Part shown: one piece after another, positions 32,688-42,596 of the stretch
Layout: each line of letters opens with the position of its first letter
Numbering within the stretch: the first letter of the stretch is position 1
Origin: Thermovibrio sp.
GTDB taxonomy: Bacteria; Aquificota; Desulfurobacteriia; Desulfurobacteriales; Desulfurobacteriaceae
Direction of reading: 5' to 3'
NCBI GenBank assembly: GCA_003978105.1
Contig: QOAO01000008.1
Coordinates: 1 to 53,379, forward strand
DNA: 53,379 nucleotides
The notes under the pieces: model-generated
Database searches by the model: none
What the model was told of the DNA's origin: nothing
The model's input: the letters and a program-made list of their open reading frames with translations, nothing else
Translations under genes and position numbers: made by a program

Positions 32688-33044
32688 TCAAACGGCTTAC
32701 GCCGTGCGCTGTACACTGCTTTGAAAAGGAGAGGATTAGCGCAAAATTTATCCTAAACATCAATAGAGTTGTTGTAGTAGCCGTCTCCTTCGTTTTGGTT
32801 ACGTTTCTCTTTAAATCCATTGAGGGGAAAAGAAAATTTAATGTCTCAAATGTATCAGTTGACTACCTTAAACTGTTTCTTTTGGGGGGCTCCACTCCTT
32901 GTTACCCTTTTAGCGGGATTGGTATCGAAAGGAAAGTTGGCAGAGTTCCTCCTCTCCTCGGAATTAGATTCTTTTAACAATTTTGAACTTATAAATAAAA
33001 TTGTCTAAAATTCCACAGACTTTTATCCTTTTTAGGAGGGAAAT

Positions 33045-34256
33045 GTGAAGAAAAGGGTTGTTCTCGCCTATTCCGGTGGGCTTGATACATCTGTGATAGT
33101 TAGGTGGTTAACCGATAGAGGATACGAGGTAATTACCTATACTGCAGACGTTGGACAGGGAGAGGAGCTTACCGAAATTCCCGAAAAGGCTAAGGCCTCA
33201 GGGGCTGTTGAGGCCATCGTTGATGATATAAAGGAGGAGTTTGCAAGGGAGTACTGTTTGCCCTTAATGAGGGCGGGAGCTCTCTACGAAGGAAAGTATA
33301 CACTGATAAGTGCCCTTTCAAGACCTTTAATAGCTAAGAAGTTGGTTGAAATCGCCCATAAGGTTGGAGCTGACTTCGTTGCCCACGGTTCAACGGGAAA
33401 GGGTAACGACCAGGTGAGGTTTGAAGCCTCAGTTTGGGCCTTAGACCCCGACATTGAAGTTCTTGCTCCCGTTAGAGAGTGGGAGTTCAAGTCGAGGGAA
33501 GAGGAGATAGAGTACGCTCAAAAGTATGGAATTCCTGTAGTGGCAACGAAGGAGAAGCCTTATTCCTACGATAGAAACTTGTGGGGAGTTGCAATAGAAG
33601 CCGGTCCACTTGAGGACCCTTATACAGAACCCCCTGAGGATGCTTTCGTTTTAACAGTATCCCCCGAGAATGCACCTGATGAGCCCGAGTACGTTGAGAT
33701 TGAATTTAAAGAGGGAACTCCAGTTTCTCTAAACGGTAAAAGCTACACAGAGACTTGGAAATTAATCTGGGATTTGAATGAGATTGCAGGAAGGCACGGG
33801 TTTGGAAGAATAGATATGGTTGAAAATAGACTTGTTGGAATTAAATCAAGAGAGGTCTACGAGTCCCCTGCAGGACTACTGCTCATAAAGGCTTACGATG
33901 AGATTGAAAGTTTAGTTCTTGACAGATTTACTTACCACTACAAACATAGTCACATAAAGCACCCTTACGCAGAAGTTGTTTACGAAGCCCTCTGGTTCAC
34001 ACCACTCAGGGAAGCTTTAGATGCGTTTAACAATAAAATTTCTTCTTTGGTCACAGGAACTGTGAGATTTAAACTCTACAAGGGAAGTGCTCAGGTTGTT
34101 GGAAGGAAGTCCCCAAATTCGCTCTACGTTGAGGATTTGGCAACCTACAGTCCAAAGGATGCCTTTGACCATAAAGCGGGAGCGGCATTTACAAAGGTAT
34201 GGAGTTTACCGCTTAAAGTAATGGGAAGAGTAAGAAAGAAAGGAGGGAACAGATGA
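33045..34256 (+). CDS. argG: Argininosuccinate synthase
   Basis: 403 aa, GTG start after AGGAGGG. VVLAYSGGLDTSVIVRWL (PP-loop, residues 5-22), the VAHGSTGKGNDQVRFE motif and SYDRNLWGVAIEAGPLEDP are diagnostic. It condenses citrulline and aspartate in arginine synthesis. Its stop overlaps the trigger factor start by 4 bp, an unusual pairing that suggests a shared transcript. Confidence 0.97.
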   Translation: MKKRVVLAYSGGLDTSVIVRWLTDRGYEVITYTADVGQGEELTEIPEKAKASGAVEAIVDDIKEEFAREYCLPLMRAGALYEGKYTLISALSRPLIAKKLVEIAHKVGADFVAHGSTGKGNDQVRFEASVWALDPDIEVLAPVREWEFKSREEEIEYAQKYGIPVVATKEKPYSYDRNLWGVAIEAGPLEDPYTEPPEDAFVLTVSPENAPDEPEYVEIEFKEGTPVSLNGKSYTETWKLIWDLNEIAGRHGFGRIDMVENRLVGIKSREVYESPAGLLLIKAYDEIESLVLDRFTYHYKHSHIKHPYAEVVYEALWFTPLREALDAFNNKISSLVTGTVRFKLYKGSAQVVGRKSPNSLYVEDLATYSPKDAFDHKAGAAFTKVWSLPLKVMGRVRKKGGNR

Positions 34257-35566
34257 AATACGAATTGGAGAATGTAAGCGATGTAATTAAGAAAGTGAAA
34301 ATGGAGTTAGAACCCGAAGAGGTAGAGAAAGAGGTAAAGGCAATCTGCAGGGAGATAGGAAGAAGAGCAAAAGTTCCCGGCTTTCGACCCGGTAAGGCTC
34401 CTGCATCTGTAATAAGGAAGTACTACGAGGAGGATATAAAGGATACTCTACTAAGAACACTCGTTCCTCAAAAGTTGGCTGAAGTTTTGGAAAAAGAAGG
34501 GCTCAACCTAATCTCTGACCCCGGAGTTGAGTCCTACAACGCAGACCTTAAGGAAAATAGGGTCAATGTAGTTTTAATTCTTGAGGTTAAGCCTGAAATA
34601 GAGATTAATCCCGAAGACTACAAGGGAATAAAAGTAAAGAGAACAAAGAGAAACGTTGGAGATGAGGATGTTCAGAAGGTAATTGAAGGATTGAGGAACC
34701 AGAGTGCAACGTGGAAGGAGGTTGACAGGGAAGCCAAGGAAGGGGACTTAGTTGAGCTTGAGTACGAAACTCAGGTTGAAGGAGAGGAAGAGAGCCACAA
34801 GGGGGAAGTTTCAGTAGTTTTAGGACAGGAGCAACTCTGGCCTGAAGTTGAGAAAGAGGTTTTAGGGAAGAAGGCTGGAGAGGAAGGAGAGGTTGAATTT
34901 GAAGCTCCAGATGACGAGAAGTACGGTGAGGCAAGGGGTAAAAAGGTAAAAGTTAAGTTTAAAGTAAAGTCTGTTAAGGAGAAGGAGCTCCCCGAAGTCA
35001 ATGATGAGTTTGCAAGGAAGTTTGGATTTGAAAGCCTTGAGGATATGAGGAAGAAGATACTTGAGGATTTAGAAACTGCTGAGAAGATTAGGGAACAGGA
35101 GGAAGTTGAAGACCAAATTGTTGAGGAGCTCCTTAAGAAGGTAAACGTTCCCGTTCCCCCTTCAATGTTAGACCTTGAAATAAGGGCTCAGGCTCAAAAT
35201 CAGTTAAACCGACTTGCCCAGATTGGTGTTGATGTAAGGCAGATGAGTCCTGAGGGAATAGTTGAGATGGTAAAACCGACTGCAGAGAAGACGGTAAAGG
35301 TTAAACTCCTCCTTGAAAGAATTGCTGAACTTGAAGGTATTGAGGTTACAGACGAGGATGTTGAATCTGAAATACAGAAACTTGCAGATTCCACCTTTGG
35401 AGGAGATTACGTAAAGGCAAGGCAGTCCTTGGAGGAAAAGGGACTACTCAACATGATAAAGCAGGACATTTTAAGGCAGAAGGCTTTAGATAGACTGATT
35501 GAGCTTGCAGAAGTTGAAGAGGTAGAAGCAAAAGAGGAAGAAAACAAAGAGGAAAAAGAAGGTTAA
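34253..35566 (+). CDS. tig: Trigger factor
   Basis: 437 aa. The N-terminal ribosome-binding signature is present (GRRAKVPGFRPGKAPASVIRKYY), followed by an FKBP-like segment (AKEGDLVELEYETQVEGEEE) and the C-terminal helical arms. It ends in an acidic tail rich in Glu/Lys. Ribosome-associated chaperone and peptidyl-prolyl isomerase. Convergent with the response regulator; the two stop codons overlap by 4 bp. Confidence 0.95.
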   Translation: MKYELENVSDVIKKVKMELEPEEVEKEVKAICREIGRRAKVPGFRPGKAPASVIRKYYEEDIKDTLLRTLVPQKLAEVLEKEGLNLISDPGVESYNADLKENRVNVVLILEVKPEIEINPEDYKGIKVKRTKRNVGDEDVQKVIEGLRNQSATWKEVDREAKEGDLVELEYETQVEGEEESHKGEVSVVLGQEQLWPEVEKEVLGKKAGEEGEVEFEAPDDEKYGEARGKKVKVKFKVKSVKEKELPEVNDEFARKFGFESLEDMRKKILEDLETAEKIREQEEVEDQIVEELLKKVNVPVPPSMLDLEIRAQAQNQLNRLAQIGVDVRQMSPEGIVEMVKPTAEKTVKVKLLLERIAELEGIEVTDEDVESEIQKLADSTFGGDYVKARQSLEEKGLLNMIKQDILRQKALDRLIELAEVEEVEAKEEENKEEKEG

Positions 35567-36897
35567 TTTTCCCTATACCCCCTTTGGGGGGTGTACTTTC
35601 CTAATCTATATCTAAACTCCCTAAATGTTAATCCAAGGAGTTCTGCAGCCTTTGTTTTTTTTCCCTTAGCTACCTTCAGTGCCTTAAGCAAGTATTTTTT
35701 TTCCGTTTCTTCAAGAATTTTTTTCAGGTCCACTCCCTCAGGTGGAATTTCAACATCCTGAATACTAAAGTTTTCAGAAGAGTAGCCAGCTCCAAGGATT
35801 CCATCCTCGTCTAAGAGAATTACCTCCCGTTCAACTAAATTTTTAAGTTCCCTAACGTTTCCTTCAAGGGGTAGTGAGGATAAGTACTTTATGAAGCGGG
35901 GAGAAATTCTCCTTACCCTCTTTTTGTACTTCTTTGAAAAGATATCTGCAAAGTATTCAACCAAGATGGGAATATCTTCTCTCCTCTCCCTTAAAGAAGG
36001 AGTACATAGAGTGATTGTTGCAAGCCTATAGTATAGGTCCTCTCTAAACCGTCCATTTTCAATTTCCCTCTTTAAGTCCTTATTTGTAGCTGCCAAAACT
36101 CTTACATTAACCCTTTTTTCCTGAGTTGAACCTAAAGGGATAAATGTCTTTTCCTCTAAAAATCTTAAAAGCTTTGCTTGAAGTTGTAATGGCATATCCC
36201 CTATTTCATCCAAAAAGAGAGTTCCTCCGTCAGCCTTCTCTATAAGCCCCATTTTGTTAAAGAGAGCTCCAGTAAAAGCTCCTTTCTTATAACCAAAGAG
36301 TTCACTCTCAAGGAGCTCCATCGGTAGTGCTGCACAGTTAATTGCAACAAAGGATTTATTCCTTCTTGGACTTAACTTGTGAATTGCCCTTGCTACGAGT
36401 TCTTTACCAGTTCCACTCTCTCCTAAAATCAACACGTTGACATCGTAAGGAGCAATTTTTTTTATTTGTTCCTTTAATCTCTCTATTACCTTTGATTTTC
36501 CAACTATTAAAGGAAAGTCCTCTGTTTTCCCCTTCAATCTAATTTTTTCTGTAACGTTTCTTAAAATTAGTTTCAGTTCATCAACGTTAAAGGGTTTTTC
36601 TATGTAGTCGTAAACCCCCAATTCAAATGCCTCTTTAATTGTCTCCGTCGTAGCAAAGGCTGTAATTATTATTATTTCAGTTTCAAGCTGTTCCTTCTTA
36701 ACGTTCCTCACAACTTCCATGCCAAAACCATCAGGGAGCCTCAAATCAACGAGAATTAAATCGTAAATTTTCTCATCGATTTTGGAAAATGCCTCTTTTA
36801 AACTTCCAGCTTCGCTAATTTCGTAACCAAACTCACCAACGAGCATTTTGAGTATTTCCCTTAAGTTAACCTCATCCTCAAGAATCAGAGCTCTCAT
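35563..36897 (-). CDS. NtrC-family sigma-54-dependent response regulator
   Basis: 444 aa from the ATG at 36897, which has GGAG seven bases upstream; a TTG at 36909 is a weaker option. Receiver domain with phospho-Asp in LILVDLRLPDG; AAA+ domain with GESGTGKELVARAIH (Walker A), sigma-54 contact loop GAFTGA and LFLDEIGDMPLQLQ; C-terminal Fis-type helix-turn-helix (GKKTKAAELLGLTFREFRYRLGKY). Activates sigma-54 promoters upon phosphorylation by the kinase encoded just upstream (20-bp overlap). Targets unknown. Confidence 0.93.
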   Translation of the reverse strand: MRALILEDEVNLREILKMLVGEFGYEISEAGSLKEAFSKIDEKIYDLILVDLRLPDGFGMEVVRNVKKEQLETEIIIITAFATTETIKEAFELGVYDYIEKPFNVDELKLILRNVTEKIRLKGKTEDFPLIVGKSKVIERLKEQIKKIAPYDVNVLILGESGTGKELVARAIHKLSPRRNKSFVAINCAALPMELLESELFGYKKGAFTGALFNKMGLIEKADGGTLFLDEIGDMPLQLQAKLLRFLEEKTFIPLGSTQEKRVNVRVLAATNKDLKREIENGRFREDLYYRLATITLCTPSLRERREDIPILVEYFADIFSKKYKKRVRRISPRFIKYLSSLPLEGNVRELKNLVEREVILLDEDGILGAGYSSENFSIQDVEIPPEGVDLKKILEETEKKYLLKALKVAKGKKTKAAELLGLTFREFRYRLGKYTPQRGYREN

Positions 36898-38050
36898 CAA
36901 ACGCTCCAACAGGAATTTTTAAAATGAAGGCAGCTCCCCCTAAGGAACTCCTTTTAACAAGGATAAATCCTCCATTTTCAACCACAAACTTCTTAACAAT
37001 GGAAAGGCCAAGGCCGGAACCACCACTTCTCCTAGAAAAAAAGGGTTCAAAAATTCTCTCTTTATCCTCTTCTAAAATACCTGGCCCATCGTCCTCAACT
37101 CTTAATTCTAAGAAATTTTTATTTCCTATAATCCTTACAATAACTTGATTCTTTGCCCAATAGAGAGCATTGTTTATTAGATTTTCAACAACAGAATTGA
37201 AAGATTGTGGGTCTGTAAGAATCCATACGTCTTCACCCTCTACTTTGCAGGATTTCTCTGAAACAAGTTTATTACAAACGGATTCTACGGCTTGTTTGGC
37301 ATTAATTCTTTTTCTAAACTGAGACATAGGCCTTGATAAATTGAGAAAATCCCTTATTGTTCTATCGAGCCTGTCGACTTCAGTGAAAAGAATTTTCATT
37401 AATTTCTCATTTTCCCTTTCCGGTTTTATCAGCTGGAGAGCCCCCTTAATTGAAGCTAATGGGTTTTTCAGCTCGTGAGCTAGGTTTGCACTTATTTCAT
37501 AGAGCCTTTTATAGAATTCAGACTCTTTCTTTAATTTTTCTAACTCCTCAAAATTTTTCTTTTGTTCTTCCATGTTTTCCCTTATTTTCTGAGAAATTAA
37601 GAAAATTAAACTAAGAGCTAAAAAGTTAAGAAAACTTTGAAGTAGATTAAATTCTCCTCTCTCTATAAGAAAGTAAAAAATGTGAAGCGAATAGGAAAGA
37701 ATAAGAACAGATATCCCCTGCCATCTGTTCAGAAAGAGAGAGGAGAAAAAAATCGGAAAGAAGAGAAAGAGAGAAAAAATGGTGTACGAAAAAACTCCCT
37801 TAACTGCAAGGAGAAAAAGAAACAATTCGTCAAGGAGAAATTCATAAAGGTAGAACTTTTCCGAAAAAAGAAGGATAAGAAATGAGATGAAAGAATAGAT
37901 TCCTAAAACTAAATAGGAGTATGGGTCGAGAAATTTTGAACTTATCGAGTAAACTGAAAGAAGGAGGACAAAAAGGCCGGCAGAGAATCCCAATCTGCCA
38001 ACCTTATAAACAAGTTGAAGATTTTCAAAGGAGAATTTAACAGATACCAA
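36878..38050 (-). CDS. Membrane sensor histidine kinase
   Basis: 390 aa, probable TTG start. Five or so N-terminal hydrophobic segments with almost no periplasmic loops, a short coiled coil (~165-190), then the H-box [21 protein letters not shown]-box [16 protein letters not shown] and G-boxes [32 protein letters not shown]. It belongs with the NtrC-type regulator that overlaps it. The signal is probably membrane or intracellular state rather than a periplasmic ligand. Confidence 0.92.
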   Translation of the reverse strand: MVSVKFSFENLQLVYKVGRLGFSAGLFVLLLSVYSISSKFLDPYSYLVLGIYSFISFLILLFSEKFYLYEFLLDELFLFLLAVKGVFSYTIFSLFLFFPIFFSSLFLNRWQGISVLILSYSLHIFYFLIERGEFNLLQSFLNFLALSLIFLISQKIRENMEEQKKNFEELEKLKKESEFYKRLYEISANLAHELKNPLASIKGALQLIKPERENEKLMKILFTEVDRLDRTIRDFLNLSRPMSQFRKRINAKQAVESVCNKLVSEKSCKVEGEDVWILTDPQSFNSVVENLINNALYWAKNQVIVRIIGNKNFLELRVEDDGPGILEEDKERIFEPFFSRRSGGSGLGLSIVKKFVVENGGFILVKRSSLGGAAFILKIPVGAFDESSDS

Positions 38051-40259
38051 GCTCTCTCTCTAAGGAGTTCTCATAGAGCTCTTTTGATTCCTCTATTGGA
38101 ATGTTCACAACCTCTCTTCCTTTATGTTTGATTATTCCCCTTTTACCACCTACCTTACCTATTACTTTAGCTGGAACGGCTTTTCTTTTGAAAAACTCTA
38201 AGACTTCATCCAACCTGTCCTGAGAGGTACTTACAACAACTCTGCTTTGCTCCTCTCCGAAGAGTAAGAAATCGGTTCTCAAATCGTCATTTAAATTAAC
38301 TTCAAACCCTAAGCCCCTCTCGAAGGAAGATTCAAAGAGATTAACTGCTAAACCACCTTCAGATACATCGTGGGCGTGCTTTATCAGTTTCGATTTTATC
38401 GCTTCAATTAAAGCTTCCTGAAGGGTTTTTTCAAACCTTAAATCTACCGTTTGACCGCTTCCCTTAAACTCACCTTCTACTAACTTCTGATACTCTGAGC
38501 CGGAAATGTTTCCAGTATTTTCACCGAGAAGAACAATGATATCTCCTTCGTCTTTAAAGTAGGAAGTCATCCGCTTCTCTACATCTTCCAAAATCCCCAC
38601 ACAGACAACTGTAGGAGTTGGGAAAATAGCTCTCTTTCCTTCCTCTGTTTTTGTTTCGTTATAAAAGCTTACATTTCCACTGACAACCGGAGTTTCAAGA
38701 ACTTTACAAGCGTCAGCCATTCCATCTGTTGCCTTGACAAACTGCCACATAATTTCTGGGTCCTCCGGACTACCAAAGTTTAAACAGTCCGTTATGGCCC
38801 TTGGAACAGCCCCACTACAGGCAACATTCCTTGCTGCTTCAGCAACAGCTATTTTTCCTCCCTCGTAAGGGTTTAAATAGCAGTACCTTGAATTACAGTC
38901 ACTGCTCATAGCTATTCCTTTGTTCGTTCCCTTTACTCTCAAGACAGCTGCATCTGAACCGGGATAGACAACTGTATTTATTTGAACCATGTGGTCGTAC
39001 TGTTCCCAGACCCACCTTTTACTGGCTATCGTAGAGGACGAAAGGAGCTTTCTTACAACTTCGTTTAGGTTTTCAGGTTCAGGAATGTCGTTCTGGTCGT
39101 ATTTTCTATTCTCAATAATGTACTTTGGTACCTTAAAAGGCCTATAGTAAACAGGAGCTTCGTCCGTAAGAGCCTTTATAGGGAGCTCCCCAACAACCTC
39201 TCCCTTCCAAAAGAGCCTCAAAACAGGCTCCTCAATAACCTCACCAATTACAACGGCATCCAATCCCCACTTTCTAAAAACGTTCATTATTTCCTCTTCT
39301 TTTCCCTTTTCACAGACAACAAGCATTCTCTCCTGAGATTCTGAGAGCATTATCTCGTAAGGGGTCATACCCTCTTCCCTCGTAGGAACCTTATCAAGGT
39401 CTAACGCAACGCCCACACCTCCACGGGACGCCATCTCAACCGAGGATGAGGTCAATCCGGCAGCTCCCATATCCTGAATCGCAACTATTCCTTCCTTTTC
39501 CATTGCCTCCAAACAGGCTTCTATCAGGAGCTTCTCAAGGAATGGGTCTCCAACCTGAACGTTTACCTTCTTTTCAACCTCCTCCTCTGAGGAAAATTCC
39601 TCAGATGCCATTGTTGCCCCGTGGATTCCATCCCTTCCCGTCTTTGCTCCAACGTATATAACTGGGTTCCCAACTCCTGCTGCTCTTGCGTAGAAAATCT
39701 TGTCTTTCTTAACAAGTCCCAGTGCAAATGCATTTACGAGAGGATTTGTCTGGTAACACGAATCAAAGTAAACCTCTCCTCCAACTGTTGGAACTCCAAC
39801 ACAGTTTCCGTAGTGGCTAATACCAGAAACAACTCCCTTCGTCACATACCTCATTTTAGGGTCGTGGAGCTCTCCAAATCTCAAGGAGTCCATACAGGCT
39901 ACAGGACGAGCTCCCATTGTAAAAACGTCCCTTAAGATTCCACCTACACCCGTGGCTGCTCCGTTGAACGGCTCTATGTAGGATGGGTGGTTATGGGACT
40001 CAACCTTGAAAGCTGCGCATATTCCACTTTCCTCATCAACCATTATGATTCCTGCATTTTCACCAGGTCCTTGAACCACCCACGGAGCCTCTGTTGGAAA
40101 CTTTTTGAGGTGTGGCCTTGAAGACTTATAGGAACAGTGTTCGGACCACATAGCCGAAAATATACCAAGCTCAACTAAATTTGGTTCTCTTCCAAGCAAT
40201 TCCAAAATTTTCTGGTACTCTTCCAGAGTAACGTGTTGTTCAATGAGTCTTCTATCCAT
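38037..40259 (-). CDS. purL: Phosphoribosylformylglycinamidine synthase subunit PurL
   Basis: 740 aa, the typical stand-alone PurL length. Opens [37 protein letters not shown] and contains [29 protein letters not shown], both diagnostic. Works with PurQ and PurS (not in this window) in purine synthesis. It overlaps the histidine kinase gene by 14 bp and is divergent from hypF. Confidence 0.97.
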   Translation of the reverse strand: MDRRLIEQHVTLEEYQKILELLGREPNLVELGIFSAMWSEHCSYKSSRPHLKKFPTEAPWVVQGPGENAGIIMVDEESGICAAFKVESHNHPSYIEPFNGAATGVGGILRDVFTMGARPVACMDSLRFGELHDPKMRYVTKGVVSGISHYGNCVGVPTVGGEVYFDSCYQTNPLVNAFALGLVKKDKIFYARAAGVGNPVIYVGAKTGRDGIHGATMASEEFSSEEEVEKKVNVQVGDPFLEKLLIEACLEAMEKEGIVAIQDMGAAGLTSSSVEMASRGGVGVALDLDKVPTREEGMTPYEIMLSESQERMLVVCEKGKEEEIMNVFRKWGLDAVVIGEVIEEPVLRLFWKGEVVGELPIKALTDEAPVYYRPFKVPKYIIENRKYDQNDIPEPENLNEVVRKLLSSSTIASKRWVWEQYDHMVQINTVVYPGSDAAVLRVKGTNKGIAMSSDCNSRYCYLNPYEGGKIAVAEAARNVACSGAVPRAITDCLNFGSPEDPEIMWQFVKATDGMADACKVLETPVVSGNVSFYNETKTEEGKRAIFPTPTVVCVGILEDVEKRMTSYFKDEGDIIVLLGENTGNISGSEYQKLVEGEFKGSGQTVDLRFEKTLQEALIEAIKSKLIKHAHDVSEGGLAVNLFESSFERGLGFEVNLNDDLRTDFLLFGEEQSRVVVSTSQDRLDEVLEFFKRKAVPAKVIGKVGGKRGIIKHKGREVVNIPIEESKELYENSLERELGIC

Positions 40260-40310
40260 CTACTCTCCCCATACTGTTTGTGTTGGTAATTATCCTACAA
40301 TTAAAACCGA

Positions 40311-40339
40311 TTGGTGAAGTGGAAATATATTTCTATAGG
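40311..40339 (+). promoter_or_regulatory. Candidate hypF promoter
   Basis: TTGGTG (40311-40316), 17 bp, TATAGG (40334-40339), 13 bp before the hypF start. Modest match; the only candidate seen in the 93-bp divergent gap with purL. Confidence 0.3.
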
Positions 40340-40352
40340 AAGGAATTAAAGT

Positions 40353-42596
40353 ATGAGATTAAAACTCTTTATTACAGGACTTGTTCAGGGAGTAGGTTTC
40401 AGGCCTTTCGTTTACAGAGTTGCTAAGGAACTCTCCCTAAGAGGTTACGTACTGAACAGTGAATCGGGTGTTGTAGTTGAAGCTGAGGGTGAAAAAGAAA
40501 GATTGGAGGAATTTCTAAAGAAACTCCAGACAGAGATCCCCCCGGCTGCAAGGATATTTAGCATCGATAAGAAGTTCCTCGATGACGTCGGCTACAGTGA
40601 TTTTGAAATAAGAAGAAGTGAGAAGAGGGGAGAGGTTAAGGTCTCTGTTCTACCAGATTTGGCAACCTGTAGGGACTGTCTAAAAGAGCTCTTTGACAAA
40701 AGCAACAGGAGATACAGGTATCCCTTCATAAACTGCACAAACTGTGGTCCAAGGTACACAATCATACTCTCCCTTCCTTACGACAGGGAAAACACAACGA
40801 TGAAAAAGTTTAAGATGTGTCCTGAGTGTTACAGGGAGTATACAGACCCTTCAAACAGGAGATTCCACGCCCAGCCTAACGCATGTCCTGAGTGTGGCCC
40901 ACACGTAGAACTCCTAAATGAGAAGGGAGAGAGAATAGGAGAGAGGGGAAATGCATTAAAGGAAACAGTTAGATTTCTCAAGGAAGGAAAAATGCTTGCG
41001 ATTAAGGGATTGGGTGGGTTTCACCTTGTATGCGATGCAACAAACGAAAAGGCTGTAAGGGAACTTCGAAGGAGAAAGAGGAGGGAGGAAAAGCCGTTTG
41101 CAGTTATGTTTAAGGATTTAGACCAATTAAAAGAGTACGCAGAGGTATCAAAACTTGAGGAAATTGCACTAACGAGCCTTGAAACTCCGATTGTCATTTT
41201 AAAGAGAAAGGAAAATACAGACTTAGCTCCCTCAATTTCTCCAGATACTAAAACTGTAGGAGCCTTTCTTCCTTACACACCACTCCACCACATCCTCCTT
41301 AGGGACTTTGGAAAGCCAATTGTTGCAACGAGCTGCAATTTAACAGATGAACCGATTATGTACAGGAATGAAGAGGTTGAGAAAGTTTTAGGGAAATTAG
41401 TTGATGGAGCCCTTATCCACAACAGGGACATAGCAAGGAGGTGTGACGATTCAGTTGTTAGGGTCATTTCAGGCAGAATCGTTCCAATTAGGCGTTCAAG
41501 GGGGTACGCTCCACTTCCAGTAATTCTTCCATTTAAACTTAAAAGACCAGTTCTTGCCCTTGGTCCCCACATGAAGGTTACAGTTGCTATAGGAAAGGAG
41601 GACAAAGTTTACATATCCCAGCACATAGGGGATATCGACAATTTAAAGGCAGAGGAATTTTTAAAGGAAACTGTCAGGGACCTAATGGAGCTCTTTGAAT
41701 TAGAACCGGAGGTGGTAGTTACAGACCATCACCCAGGCTACTTCACAACAAAGCTTGGAAAGGAGCTTTTTCGGGAAAAGATAAAGCAGGTTTACCACCA
41801 CCACGCACATGCAATTTCAGTCATGGCTGAAAATGAAGTTCCCCTTGAAGAGAAAGTCATTGCTTTCTCCTTTGACGGAACGGGATACGGAGAGGATGGA
41901 AAAATTTGGGGAGGAGAGGTTTTAACTGCCTCCTATACAGATTTTGAGAGGGAATTTCATCTGAGGTACTTTCCACTTCCCGGAGGAGATAAAGCCGTAA
42001 AGGAACCCTACAGAACTGCCGTTTCACTTTTAATGGAGGTAGAGAAAGAACCGAGGGAACTCCTGAACGTTGAGGCCGGAAAAGTTGAATTTGTAAAACA
42101 GATGGTTTTAAAGAGGGTTAACTCCCCCTTGACTTCAAGTATGGGAAGGTTATTCGATGGAGTATCCTCCATTTTGGGAATAAGAAACTACGTTTCCTAC
42201 CACGCACAGGGGGCGATTCTACTTGAAGAACTCTCAATGAAGACGATAACGGAAAAGAGCTATCCCTTTGAAATAGAAGGTAACGAAATAGACTGGAGAC
42301 CAGTCATTTTGGGAATACTGGAGGATTTAAAGAAAGGTGTTTCACCTGAGGAAATAGGAATGAAGTTCCACAATACGGTCGTTGACATAATCGTTAAAAC
42401 AGCTCAAATACTGAGGGATAGAACAGGAATTAGGAAAGTAGCTCTCTCTGGTGGTGTTTTTCAAAACAAGATTTTAGTTGAAAAGGCCTTTGAAAAACTC
42501 TCTTCCCTTGGATTTAAGCCGATTATTCACCAGTTGGTTCCTCCAAACGATGGGGGAATTTCTTTGGGACAGGCAGTATACGGAGGATTGATTTGA
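40353..42596 (+). CDS. hypF: Hydrogenase maturation carbamoyltransferase HypF
   Basis: 747 aa with all four parts: acylphosphatase (FITGLVQGVGFRPFVYRVA), two zinc fingers (CRDC...CTNCGPRYT and CPEC...CPECGP), a YrdC-like domain (~200-375, ending RRCDDSVVRVI) and the Kae1-like domain with VYHHHAHAISVMAENE and FSFDGTGYGEDG. It makes the thiocarboxamide precursor of the cyanide ligands of the NiFe site. It directly precedes and touches the Frh-like hydrogenase gene. Confidence 0.96.
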   Translation: MRLKLFITGLVQGVGFRPFVYRVAKELSLRGYVLNSESGVVVEAEGEKERLEEFLKKLQTEIPPAARIFSIDKKFLDDVGYSDFEIRRSEKRGEVKVSVLPDLATCRDCLKELFDKSNRRYRYPFINCTNCGPRYTIILSLPYDRENTTMKKFKMCPECYREYTDPSNRRFHAQPNACPECGPHVELLNEKGERIGERGNALKETVRFLKEGKMLAIKGLGGFHLVCDATNEKAVRELRRRKRREEKPFAVMFKDLDQLKEYAEVSKLEEIALTSLETPIVILKRKENTDLAPSISPDTKTVGAFLPYTPLHHILLRDFGKPIVATSCNLTDEPIMYRNEEVEKVLGKLVDGALIHNRDIARRCDDSVVRVISGRIVPIRRSRGYAPLPVILPFKLKRPVLALGPHMKVTVAIGKEDKVYISQHIGDIDNLKAEEFLKETVRDLMELFELEPEVVVTDHHPGYFTTKLGKELFREKIKQVYHHHAHAISVMAENEVPLEEKVIAFSFDGTGYGEDGKIWGGEVLTASYTDFEREFHLRYFPLPGGDKAVKEPYRTAVSLLMEVEKEPRELLNVEAGKVEFVKQMVLKRVNSPLTSSMGRLFDGVSSILGIRNYVSYHAQGAILLEELSMKTITEKSYPFEIEGNEIDWRPVILGILEDLKKGVSPEEIGMKFHNTVVDIIVKTAQILRDRTGIRKVALSGGVFQNKILVEKAFEKLSSLGFKPIIHQLVPPNDGGISLGQAVYGGLI

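Larger units (their letters stand above)
32443..32716 (-). mobile_element. ORF-less IS200/IS605-type element carrying a TnpB-type omega RNA
   Basis: Read on the minus strand, this ~275-bp segment has a left-end hairpin (ACGGC/GCCGT, 32692-32705), a TATAAT box, a GC-rich folded region, and the right-end signature GAAGCGGGAAGCCCC with stem CCCCTCAC-TTTA-GTGAGGGG ending AGGAGGTCAC. That ending is what I associate with IS605-family right ends and the 3' part of TnpB guide RNAs. No tnpA or tnpB coding sequence is present. Boundaries are estimates from where the flanking reading frame breaks and resumes. Confidence 0.65.
32398..33007 (+). pseudogene. Small membrane-protein gene interrupted by the omega-RNA element
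   Basis: An ATG at 32398 opens MDRKKPSLFELSIAY and then meets the element at ~32443. In-frame coding resumes near 32717 with CFEKERISAKFILNINRVV and a membrane segment (VVVVAVSFVLVTFLF). A run of six G at ~32883-32888 shifts the frame; dropping one G gives LFLLGAPLLVTLLAGLVSKGKLAEFLL... to a TAA at 33006-33008. The restored product would be ~115 aa with two membrane segments. No family recognised. The G-run shift might be a sequencing error, but the insertion is not. Confidence 0.55.

Noticed and set aside
32795..32977. 60-residue open frame after the omega-RNA element as a separate gene
   Set aside because: It lacks a ribosome site, joins in frame to coding sequence upstream back to ~32717, and continues in another frame after a G run; a broken gene explains it better.
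35574..35592. C/G run dyad (ACCCCC-TTT-GGGGGGT) near the end of trigger factor as a terminator
   Set aside because: It lies inside the coding end of the convergent regulator and has no T-run; kept only as a possibility.
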